From contig JAFAPL010001051.1 in assembly GCA_019247135.1 (NCBI GenBank), forward strand, positions 1-9,810: DNA of 9,810 nucleotides, written 5' to 3'. Positions 1 through 6,052 of this stretch are shown here, piece after piece. The notes beneath the pieces are model-generated. The model saw only the letters and a program-made list of their open reading frames with translations, was not told where the DNA came from and searched no databases. Made by a program: the position numbers and the translations under genes. Source of the DNA: Chloroflexota bacterium. Its GTDB lineage: Bacteria > Chloroflexota > UBA6077 > CF-72. The number at the start of each line of letters is the position of its first letter. The first letter of the stretch is position 1.

Positions 1-2
1 TC

Positions 3-509
3 CTCCGCCTGGTGCTGGCCCGCCCCGACCTGGTGCGCTCCTGGGCAACGGACATCGCCGGCTGCTTCGACCCGGAATACGTCTGGCACGAGCGCGCGCA
101 GGTCTGGCAAACGCCGGGCGCGGGCGAGGCCGCCATTGCGCAGCAGCTAGCTGCCCCGGCCGAGTTAGTGGCGGAGCGGTATGTCGGTCTGGGCATGTCC
201 CCCGATGCGGCGGCGCGCTGTGCGGCGGCCTTCAACGAGGACATGGGCCGCTGCATCCTGGCGCTATACCGCTCGGCTGCCCAGCCGCGAATCGCGAACT
301 GGGGCGCCGACCTTGACCAAGCCCGCTCGCGGCCGGGCCTGGTGCTCATTCCTACCGAAGACCACTTCACCGGCGGCGAAGCGCTCGCCCGGCGCACCGC
401 GACGCGCGCTGGCGCGCGGGTCGAAGTCCTGACGGGTCTGGGCCATTGGTGGATGTGCCAGGATCCACGCCGCGGCGCGACGGTCCTACGCTCCTTCGTG
501 GACTCCTGA
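3..509 (+). CDS. Alpha/beta hydrolase, C-terminal part (5' truncated by window edge)
   Basis: This frame is open to the left edge, so the gene begins outside the window; the in-frame GTG at 12 is probably internal. Counting from that GTG, the visible part is 165 residues and looks like the cap plus C-terminal half of an alpha/beta hydrolase. A hydrophobic strand followed by an acid (GLVLIPTEDH, Asp at about 117) and a late histidine (GLGHWW, His at about 145) match the acid and histidine of the catalytic triad. The nucleophile elbow (GxSxG) would lie upstream and cannot be checked. The substrate cannot be inferred. The gene converges on the decayed regulator to its right, with about 10 bp between the stops, and no clear hairpin terminator was seen. 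Family call is seen from motifs; epoxide hydrolase or haloalkane dehalogenase-like relatives are equally possible. Confidence 0.75.
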   Translation, partial: LRLVLARPDLVRSWATDIAGCFDPEYVWHERAQVWQTPGAGEAAIAQQLAAPAELVAERYVGLGMSPDAAARCAAAFNEDMGRCILALYRSAAQPRIANWGADLDQARSRPGLVLIPTEDHFTGGEALARRTATRAGARVEVLTGLGHWWMCQDPRRGATVLRSFVDS

Positions 510-519
510 GCGCGAGCAC

Positions 520-2648
520 CTAGCCAGCTTTAAGGGCGGTGAACCTCTCCGGATGAGTCAAGTTCAGGCGGCGCGGTCGGCGGTGTGCGCCAGAAGTGTG
601 CGACGGCGGCATCGAGCTGGCGGAGAGCCGCGTTGAGCGGAGTCGGTGCGGCGAAGCCTTCAGCATTGGTGGGTGCTCGTAGCTGGCGTAGCTGGCGGTT
701 GAGCGTGGTGTAGACAGGCCATCGAGGGTCGGCAGCCTATCGCCCGCCTTCCAGCGCCAGAAGGCAAGCTCGCCCGCTACCCAGGGATGGCGCTCGCGTA
801 TCGCAACCTCGTAGGCGCCCTGCGCCTCGGCCAGCGTCCGACCATCGTCGCCCGCCAGCCAGGCGGCTTCGGCACAAGCCGCGCTGACCAGACCGAATGT
901 TTCCGAGGTACCGATCGGCTCGGCGATCTCTCGCGCATCGCGCAGCGCATCGTGGGCCTCGGCCAGCCCGGCGCGCGCGTACAGCCGACCGAATGCGACG
1001 AGGGCCGGCAGTCGGTTCACCGCGGACATGCCGCAGCGCAGCAGCACCGCGCGCGCAACCGTCGCTGACTCGCACCACCGGCCCTGGTGGAGCAGCGTAA
1101 GAGCCTGCCAGGCGCGCATGAACAACTGGTACATGTCGAGGTCACGGCCGTCGGTGAACGTCAGGCCCTCCGCCAGATCATGCGCAGCGTGCTCCAGGTG
1201 ATAGGTTTCCGCTGAACGTTTGCCGAGGTGAGCCAGAGCATTCGCTGCGTGTCTCGCCTCTCCGCGCTCCCGTGTATCCGCCAGGAATCGCTCGAGATAC
1301 TCCCGTCCGCGGTCGTACTCCAGGATCAGCCAGGCTGAGCCAACGGCCGAGTGTGTCATGCCGGCCACCTCGTGGTCTCCGCAATGGGTGGCGAGCTCGA
1401 TAGCCCGCTCGCCCCAGCGAATCGCCGCATCCGCATCGCGGTGCGCGAGTGCCACGAGCGCCTGCGTTGCGACAGGCCAGAGCGAACTCGGGTCCCGGCG
1501 GCAGCGGCGCCAGCAGCGCGACTGCTTCGCGACTGCACCGTTCGGCCTCGCCGTGCTGACCAATACCGATCAACATCGGCACGAGCCGGGCCAGACTCTC
1601 CGCCTGCTTCAGCGGCTGAACGGCCTCGCGCCACAGCGAGACCGCCGTGCGCCGTGCGCGGATCGCGTCCGAGCGCTCATCGATGACGTTGCACTCTGAC
1701 GAATACGCTTCCAGCAGTTCGGCTCGCTCGGCGGGCGGCAAGTCATCCGCGCAGCCGAGAGCCAGGCGGTACAGGGTCGCCGCCTCGCGATGGGCCGTTG
1801 CCACCGCGGCCTGTCGCGCGGCAACCGGCGCGTGTTCGAGAATCGCTGAGCAGTCGCCCGCGCCCTCCGCGTGGTGAGCCAGGCGAGCAGGCTCCTGCCG
1901 TCCGGACGGGACGGAGCGCAAGGCATCCAGGGCACGTACGTGCAAGTCCACCCGGCGCGCCGGCGACATGGTCTCGAGGATCGCCAGGCGCACTAGCTCG
2001 TGGCGAAACGCGAGCGTCGCTTCCTGTCCCACGAGCATACCGAGCGACAGGCACTCGTCGATGTGTGAAGCGTCGCCGAGGCCCATGCGTACAAGCAGCC
2101 ACGTTTCGATGCGCGAACCAACGACCGCGGCCGCGTGCAGAACCTCCTGCGCGGCGGGTGAAAGTCGAGCAGCGCGCGCCAGCACGGCGTCGCGCACGGT
2201 GGGTGGTAACCCCGACTCGGCACTCGCCAGCACCTCGGTGGCGAAAAACGGGTTGCCCGACGTCCGCAGGTACACCGCGGCTGCATCGACGTCGCGATCA
2301 GACCATCACTCGGATGGCGGCCTCACTCAACCGGGGCAGCGCGAGCCGACGGACGAGTGGCGAACCGGCGAGATCGCCCAACAGTCGTCGGAGTGGGTGT
2401 CGCTGACCAACCTCGTCGTCACGATAGGTCAGGATCAGCAGCGTCGAGCACCGCCCCAGGCGACGCGCAAGGAAACCCAGCACGTCGAGGGTGGCCTCGT
2501 CCGCCCAATGGACGTCCTCGAAGACCGCAATGGTCGGGCAGCCACACAACTCCTGCAGCAGAGCGAGAAATGCAGTCGAACGATCCGCGTGCCCGGCCAG
2601 CGCAGCCCCGAGCTGTTGGAGACAGCCGTCACGTTCGAGGAGGTCCAT
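520..2648 (-). pseudogene. Decayed AAA-ATPase/TPR LuxR-type transcriptional regulator
   Basis: Read from 2648 leftward, the pieces match the large LuxR-family regulators (N-terminal AAA_16 ATPase, TPR-like helical repeats, C-terminal HTH, usually about 900-1000 residues). Piece 1 (2648-2298) starts MDLLERDGCL and keeps Walker B (IAVFEDVHWADEATLDVL). The stretch that should hold Walker A (GxxGxGK) is missing: the protein jumps from GHA to DRSTAF near 2588. Piece 2 resumes in another frame with DRDVDAAAVYLRTSGNPFF; removing one base near 2300 rejoins it. Piece 3 begins near 1474 (VATQALVALAHRDADAAIRW), again restored by removing one base. The helical repeats run to about 725 (HPWVAGELAFWRWKAGDR), after which family resemblance ends. 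No HTH is found down to the stop at 520. With P-loop and DNA-binding domain both absent, this cannot act as a normal regulator. Single-base errors could explain the frameshifts but not the two missing domains. Confidence 0.85.
530..737 (-). other. Unassigned open stretch in a second frame at the pseudogene's 3' end
   Basis: Where the regulator's resemblance stops, a different frame stays open for about 68 codons with a plausible protein-like composition (VYTTLNRQLRQLRAP, then TPLNAALRQLDAAVAHFWR) and ends in TAA at 530-532. It has no start codon and is preceded by an in-frame TAG. The helix ALRQLDAAVAHFWR loosely recalls the N-terminal region of IS605 OrfB-type transposases, where a similar LRxLDxAFxxFFR helix occurs. 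That would fit an old insertion that truncated the regulator. This is a weak resemblance over a short stretch; chance openness in GC-rich DNA is a real alternative. Confidence 0.2.
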
Positions 2649-2714
2649 AGCTCGCGCCGCGTCCCATCGGGCTGCGAGCGTATCACCTCATCCGCCGGCC
2701 GAGCCCACGCAGAC

Positions 2715-3194
2715 TCAGCCCGCCAGGTGGCAGGCAAACCTGCCGCTCACGTGGAGCGCGCCTTGTCTGCTCGTGAGATCCGCGTTGATGTGGCCCAGAG
2801 CGCCATGCGTAGAGGCACTTCCATCGTCCAATGCGACCTGCGTATCGACGTTGTCCAGCGTGACCGTGCCCCCAGTGGCCGACCAGTTGATGAACGGGTC
2901 AGGTTGCGTGGAATCCATGCCCAACATGGTGAGCTGCGCGTGGCCGTCAGAGGCCAGTGCCGGATGATCGCCCGCGGTTCCCAGGACGTTGATGCTGATG
3001 ATCAAGCCGGAAACGGGGTCCGTCAGCTGTCCGTTGAATACGCCGCCGTCATCCAGGTAGCAGGCGTTGGTGTCGCTCGCGGTGATCTCCACCGCTTGTG
3101 AGCCGTTCAGCACGAGGTCAGTCTGGGTATCAGCGGCGGCCGCCGCGGGTGCGAGCGCGAGAAGCGCGGCAGCAAGAACGTGGAGTTTCGGCAT
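2715..3194 (-). CDS. Small exported protein of unknown function
   Basis: The product is 159 residues with a clear signal peptide: MPKLHVLAAALLALAPAAAA, one basic residue, a hydrophobic core and an Ala-rich AxA cleavage region near residue 21. There is no lipobox cysteine, so it is likely a free secreted or periplasmic protein. The mature part is acidic, rich in Thr, Ser, Asp and Gly, and has two cysteines (C45 in NACYLDD, C155 near the C-terminus in GRFACHL) that could form a disulfide. Beta-strand-like segments alternate throughout. The layout, with a final strand ending in a cysteine, faintly recalls LpqH-type mycobacterial antigens, but I do not claim homology. I chose the ATG at 3194 over upstream in-frame starts because the signal peptide begins there and a promoter lies just upstream; a longer start at 3329 would bury the signal peptide and overlap the divergent gene. 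It reads toward the decayed regulator, 66 bp away. Confidence 0.75.
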   Translation of the reverse strand: MPKLHVLAAALLALAPAAAAADTQTDLVLNGSQAVEITASDTNACYLDDGGVFNGQLTDPVSGLIISINVLGTAGDHPALASDGHAQLTMLGMDSTQPDPFINWSATGGTVTLDNVDTQVALDDGSASTHGALGHINADLTSRQGALHVSGRFACHLAG

Positions 3195-3207
3195 CGGACG
3201 GGGGCGG

Positions 3208-3238
3208 ATTAGACTACGAAGGTCGCGGAATCTGTCAA
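3208..3238 (-). promoter_or_regulatory. Sigma-70-like promoter for the exported protein gene
   Basis: On the minus strand a perfect -35 box TTGACA (plus 3233-3238) is followed, after 19 bases, by TCTAAT (plus 3208-3213), which matches five of six bases of TATAAT. The -10 ends 13 bases before the ATG at 3194, so the transcript would have a very short leader or be nearly leaderless. That agrees with the absence of a visible Shine-Dalgarno sequence there. The 19-base spacer is longer than the usual 17, which lowers confidence. Confidence 0.45.
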
Positions 3239-3259
3239 GGCTTCGCACGAGGGGGGACG

Positions 3260-3544
3260 ATGACGTACATGCGCATAACGACGGGCCGAATCGATTCTGG
3301 CAATGTCGACGAGCTTCGCAAGCTTGCACCGGACCTGGTTGCGGCTGTCAGGCGGATGCCGGGCTGTCAGAGCTTTACGGGAGGCGTGGACCGCACCAGT
3401 GGGCGGACGATCACGGTGAGCACGTGGGACACCCAGGAGCACGCCGGCTACGCGGCAGAGGCGCTCGGGGACGTGGTTCAGAAGATCCGCGCCGCGGGCA
3501 CACAGATCGACCCGCCCCAGGTGTTCGAAGTGATCACCCAGTAG
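3260..3544 (+). CDS. ABM-like dimeric alpha/beta-barrel protein
   Basis: The 94-residue product starts MTYMRITTGRI and ends QVFEVITQ. The ATG at 3260 follows a strong purine-rich ribosome site (AGGGGGGA at 3250-3257), which decides the start over longer upstream options that would overlap the divergent promoter. Length and pattern (strand, helix NVDELRKLAPDLVAAVRRMP, then GCQSFTGGVDRTSGRTITVSTWD, a second helix, and a final strand) fit the antibiotic biosynthesis monooxygenase/stress-responsive ferredoxin-like barrel fold. Typical members dimerise and act in small-molecule oxidation, haem handling or stress. The motif 'CQSFTGGVDRTSGRTITVSTW' region corresponds to the usual 'pGf...d..dp.....v..w.s' strand pair. 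No cofactor-specific residues identify the substrate, so function is unassigned. Its 3' end overlaps the convergent methyltransferase gene by 11 bp. Confidence 0.7.
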   Translation: MTYMRITTGRIDSGNVDELRKLAPDLVAAVRRMPGCQSFTGGVDRTSGRTITVSTWDTQEHAGYAAEALGDVVQKIRAAGTQIDPPQVFEVITQ

Positions 3545-4439
3545 GACCTGCGCACATCGCTTTGTCCGCGCGGGCGAGGATGTAGTCGTACTGGTCGAAC
3601 CAGCCCAGGCGGCGCATGGCGCCGGGGCCGACACGTAGCAGGGGGTTGAGCCGCCTGCCCGTCTCGCCGCGCGCGAAGAATTCACAGAACCTCAGATACG
3701 GCTCAAAGACGTCGGCCGCAATGGACTCCACTCGGACGTTGGCGTACCCCGCCCGCGTGAGTGCGTGTGCGTACTCGTGTCTGTCGTACATATTCGCTCG
3801 TGGAATACGCCACAAGCGGCAGTGAACGCGATCAATCAGGCGGCGTTTTACATCCGTCCGCCGTGGACCCGCGGCGATCAGGTCACACGTCACAAGCGTG
3901 CCACCCGGCCGCAGCACGCGCATCGCCTCTGAAAAGAATGTCGCGCGTGTCTCGAAGTGGAAGGCGCACTCCAGAGCAAGCACCTTGTCGAAGCTCTGTT
4001 CGGCGAATGGAAGCTCGGTCGCCGATGCCAACTGGAGGCGGATGTCGTGCGTGAGTCCCGCGCGTTCGACGCGCCGATGGGCCGCTCGAACTTGCAGCGG
4101 AACCACGTTGATTGCGGTGATTCGGCGCGGAGCAAAGTTCTGGAACCAGAATAGATCCTGATCGCCGAAGCCGAAGCCGACGTCGAGGACTTCGTCACCT
4201 TGCTGAAGCTGCGCCGTTCTGGCCAGCAGGCCGGCCAGCGCCTGGCTCGCCTCGTCGAGCGTCCGCGCCCCCGCCCAGTACCCGAGATTCACGTAGCTGG
4301 TCGTTTCCGTGTAGTAGTTGCCGCTGCCCACGAACTCGTAGAGCGAGCCTATCGTGGAGTCGGCAAACGTCGAGCCGACGAAGGCCAGCGATTGACGCAA
4401 GGATGCCCCAAGACGTGGAGCCGAAGTTCGGGATATCAC
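3534..4439 (-). CDS. Class I SAM-dependent methyltransferase
   Basis: The 301-residue product is the last gene of the operon. Motif I is VLDVGFGFG (residues 84-92), with Phe where Cys is common in VLDxGCGxG. It is followed by the acidic/strand region ITAINVVP (107-114), the motif ATELPFAEQSFDKVLAL (140-156) and RVLRPGGTLVTCDL (174-187). These are the SAM-binding landmarks of Methyltransf_11/25-type enzymes. The N-terminal YYTETTSYVNLGYW resembles the YxNxGYW segment of small-molecule and sugar methyltransferases such as EryG. The likely role is O- or N-methylation of a sugar or glycan precursor made by the upstream genes; that is inference from context. The start is a GTG at 4439 that overlaps the upstream stop as GTGA, so translation is probably coupled to the RsbW-like gene. 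It converges with the ABM-like gene, overlapping by 11 bp. Lipid or polyketide substrates remain possible. Confidence 0.88.
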   Translation of the reverse strand: MISRTSAPRLGASLRQSLAFVGSTFADSTIGSLYEFVGSGNYYTETTSYVNLGYWAGARTLDEASQALAGLLARTAQLQQGDEVLDVGFGFGDQDLFWFQNFAPRRITAINVVPLQVRAAHRRVERAGLTHDIRLQLASATELPFAEQSFDKVLALECAFHFETRATFFSEAMRVLRPGGTLVTCDLIAAGPRRTDVKRRLIDRVHCRLWRIPRANMYDRHEYAHALTRAGYANVRVESIAADVFEPYLRFCEFFARGETGRRLNPLLRVGPGAMRRLGWFDQYDYILARADKAMCAGPTG

Positions 4440-4954
4440 TCAGCGCTGCGCGAATCGACTGAGAGGCTGCGCTTCCTCAGGCACCACTGGTTCAAACCAC
4501 CAGGCGCACGTGTATACGTCAGTTCGTCCACCGTGGCCTCAGCGAGCGCAAGGCCGCGGCCACTTTCGAGGAGCGACATGGGATCGTCGGGTTCGTCGCG
4601 AGCAGTGGTGCTGCTCGGGACGTAGGCTGTACCGGTATCGGTGAAGCAGGCTTCGACGGCATGATCGAAGACGCGCAGGCGACATGTCAGCATGCCGGGT
4701 GGCGATGTGGAGTAGGCATGCTGGACGATGTTGTCGGCGATTTCTCCCACGCCGGTCGCGAATTCCGCACGCCAAACCGGATCTGGGCGCCGCGACCAGA
4801 GGCGGTCCACTTCGCCCCACAATCGTGCGAGCGCCTCGTGTAGCTGGTCCAGGTGCCGCGGGACCGCCGGGACGACGATCTCGAACTCGACCAGCGGCTT
4901 ATCCTCAGAGTCCAGCCAGGGCCTCCTCCACCGTCGCGTACGGCCGGAGCACAC
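4436..4954 (-). CDS. RsbW/SpoIIAB-like anti-sigma-factor kinase (GHKL ATPase)
   Basis: The product is up to 172 residues and carries the HATPase_c_2 fold: N box E71-x3-N75-x3-H79 (EIADNIVQH), G1 box TDTGTAY (D106, G108) and G2 box ESGRGLAL (G132, G134). RsbW/SpoIIAB proteins bind a partner (classically a sigma factor) and phosphorylate a serine of their STAS antagonist. The adjacent STAS gene makes that pairing convincing. No sigma-factor gene is visible, so the held partner is unknown. The start is uncertain. The GTG at 4954 overlaps the STAS gene by 50 bp, has no good ribosome site and gives an Arg/Trp-rich N-terminus unlike the family. A CTG at 4915 sits 6 bases after GGAGGAGG and would start the protein just before its first strand, overlapping STAS by 11 bp. 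The 3' end overlaps the methyltransferase start by 4 bp. Confidence 0.85.
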   Translation of the reverse strand: MCSGRTRRWRRPWLDSEDKPLVEFEIVVPAVPRHLDQLHEALARLWGEVDRLWSRRPDPVWRAEFATGVGEIADNIVQHAYSTSPPGMLTCRLRVFDHAVEACFTDTGTAYVPSSTTARDEPDDPMSLLESGRGLALAEATVDELTYTRAPGGLNQWCLRKRSLSVDSRSAE

Positions 4955-5240
4955 GGTCGAGGGTTGTCAACTGGAGGACCGTTCGGGGTTGTTCACCGGG
5001 TCGCGCGATGCGCAGGTCTCCTCCAGCCTGGCGAGCCGCCTTCAGCCCGCCGATGAGGGCACCCAGCCCCGAGCTGTCGATGAACGGCACGTCCGTGAGA
5101 TCAACCACGAGGCGCTGGTGGCCGGCCGCGACCGTCTCGGTCAAGCGCGTCTTGACGTCCTGCGCTGCCAGCAGGTCCAGCCGACCGTGCGGATGCACGA
5201 CTGCAACACCGGGCGCATGTGGTGCGATTCCAAGATCCAT
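4905..5240 (-). CDS. STAS-domain anti-sigma-factor antagonist (RsbV/SpoIIAA-like)
   Basis: The 111-residue product is a single STAS domain. The signature VPFIDSSGLGALIGGLKAAR lies at residues 51-70. By homology with SpoIIAA, S57, the second Ser of DSSG, is the residue phosphorylated by the cognate kinase. The N-terminal strand pair (VAVVHPHGRLDLLAA) and the strand LVVDLTDV are typical. In its unphosphorylated form such a protein binds the anti-sigma kinase and releases its target; phosphorylation blocks this. The ATG at 5240 has a GGAG ribosome site a few bases upstream and lies 15 bp after the deacetylase stop, consistent with one operon. The kinase gene follows directly and overlaps its 3' end. 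All residues needed for a working switch are present, so I see no sign of degeneration. Confidence 0.9.
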   Translation of the reverse strand: MDLGIAPHAPGVAVVHPHGRLDLLAAQDVKTRLTETVAAGHQRLVVDLTDVPFIDSSGLGALIGGLKAARQAGGDLRIARPGEQPRTVLQLTTLDRVLRPYATVEEALAGL

Positions 5241-5255
5241 CTACATCTCCAGTTC

Positions 5256-6038
5256 TCAGGGTGGTGGGCTCAGTGGCAACACGGGCCAGAATCGCTCGAC
5301 CGGGCCTTGCGCTCCGTTGAGCCGGTTAGCGAAGGCACGGACGCTACCTCGAAAATCCTCGCTGAAGCGGAAAACAACCGGAACCTGCGTCGCGTATGCG
5401 GCGATGGCATCCAGGCGGCGGTCGAGCGTCGCGGCGATGGGCACCAGCTCGGCCGGCCCCAGCGAACCCGCGAGTTCTGTCAAGCGCCGATCGAGTCCCT
5501 GCGGACTATGGATCGCGTACGGGCAATCCTCGTACGCCAGTACAGGCACGCCCGAGCTTGCGAGAACTTGCCCGGTCATGAATACCAATTGGTGATCCAC
5601 ATGCTCGCCGGCTGCTAGCGGGACGTATACGACGGAATCCAATCGCCACTCCGGTAAGGATTGGATCTCCTCGCTGATGTGCCGGGCGAGCGCGCGCTCG
5701 ACCGGTTTGACTGGTCCGTACAACTCCGCGTCCGCCGAATACCTGTCACCGCGGTAGATCGCGTCCGGAAAGCCGAGCCAGCGCGTACGCGCGCCAAGCG
5801 TGGCCGAGGCCGCGGCGTCTTCCGCCTGCCGCCGCTCGAGCACCGCATCCATATCCGTCAGGCCCCAGCGCGAGTGCTTCAAGCGAGCGAAGTCTCCCAG
5901 CACGTCGTCGACGACCTCACCTCCGAAAATCGTAACGATCACGACCTGTGTGCCGCGTTCGAAGAGGTCGGCCACCGTCCCCCCGCACGATAGCGCCACG
6001 TCGTCGTAGTGAGGTGACAGGAACAGCGCGGTACTCAT
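5256..6038 (-). CDS. PIG-L/LmbE-family zinc-dependent deacetylase
   Basis: The 260-residue product has the family's first metal motif near the N-terminus (LFLSPHYDDVALSCGG, H10 and D12/D13, a variant of the usual PHPDD) and the second metal site EHVDHQLV (H146, D148, H149). The middle signature RRQAEDAAASATLG followed by WLGFPD is also typical. Members remove N-acetyl groups from GlcNAc-containing small molecules or lipids (PIG-L, MshB, BshB). There is no signal peptide, so it should act in the cytosol or at the inner membrane face, on a precursor rather than on exported polymer. It lies 14 bp after the glycosyltransferase stop and 15 bp before the STAS start. No Shine-Dalgarno is evident in the 14-bp gap. 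Instead an inverted repeat covers the start codon, which suggests dependence on upstream translation. The substrate is inferred from context only. Confidence 0.9.
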   Translation of the reverse strand: MSTALFLSPHYDDVALSCGGTVADLFERGTQVVIVTIFGGEVVDDVLGDFARLKHSRWGLTDMDAVLERRQAEDAAASATLGARTRWLGFPDAIYRGDRYSADAELYGPVKPVERALARHISEEIQSLPEWRLDSVVYVPLAAGEHVDHQLVFMTGQVLASSGVPVLAYEDCPYAIHSPQGLDRRLTELAGSLGPAELVPIAATLDRRLDAIAAYATQVPVVFRFSEDFRGSVRAFANRLNGAQGPVERFWPVLPLSPPP

Positions 6039-6050
6039 GGTCAGAGTACC
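6030..6050 (-). promoter_or_regulatory. Hairpin over the deacetylase start codon
   Basis: On the minus strand GGTACTC is followed by the loop TGACCAT and then GAGTACC, a perfect 7-bp stem with a 7-base loop. The ATG of the deacetylase straddles the loop and the first base of the 3' arm, and the arm encodes the first residues after Met. The glycosyltransferase TAG is three bases before the 5' arm, so ribosomes finishing that gene would disrupt the stem. This arrangement would make deacetylase translation depend on glycosyltransferase translation. The repeat is seen directly; the function is inferred. Confidence 0.45.
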
Positions 6051-6052
6051 AG

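Noticed and set aside
2655..2700. Possible terminator between the exported protein gene and the regulator remnant (CTCGC and GCGAG arms)
   Set aside because: The arms are short, the loop is long and no T-run follows, so it does not meet a reasonable terminator standard.
1968..3101. Long plus-strand open frame (377 codons) opposite the decayed regulator and exported protein
   Set aside because: Composition is Arg/Ser/Pro-rich with no recognisable family, and it spans two minus-strand genes whose products are recognisable. It is an antisense shadow of GC-rich coding DNA.
4684..5618. Two long plus-strand open frames opposite the STAS, kinase and deacetylase genes
   Set aside because: Both run antisense to three genes with clear motifs, have Arg/Ser-rich composition, and lack a ribosome site.
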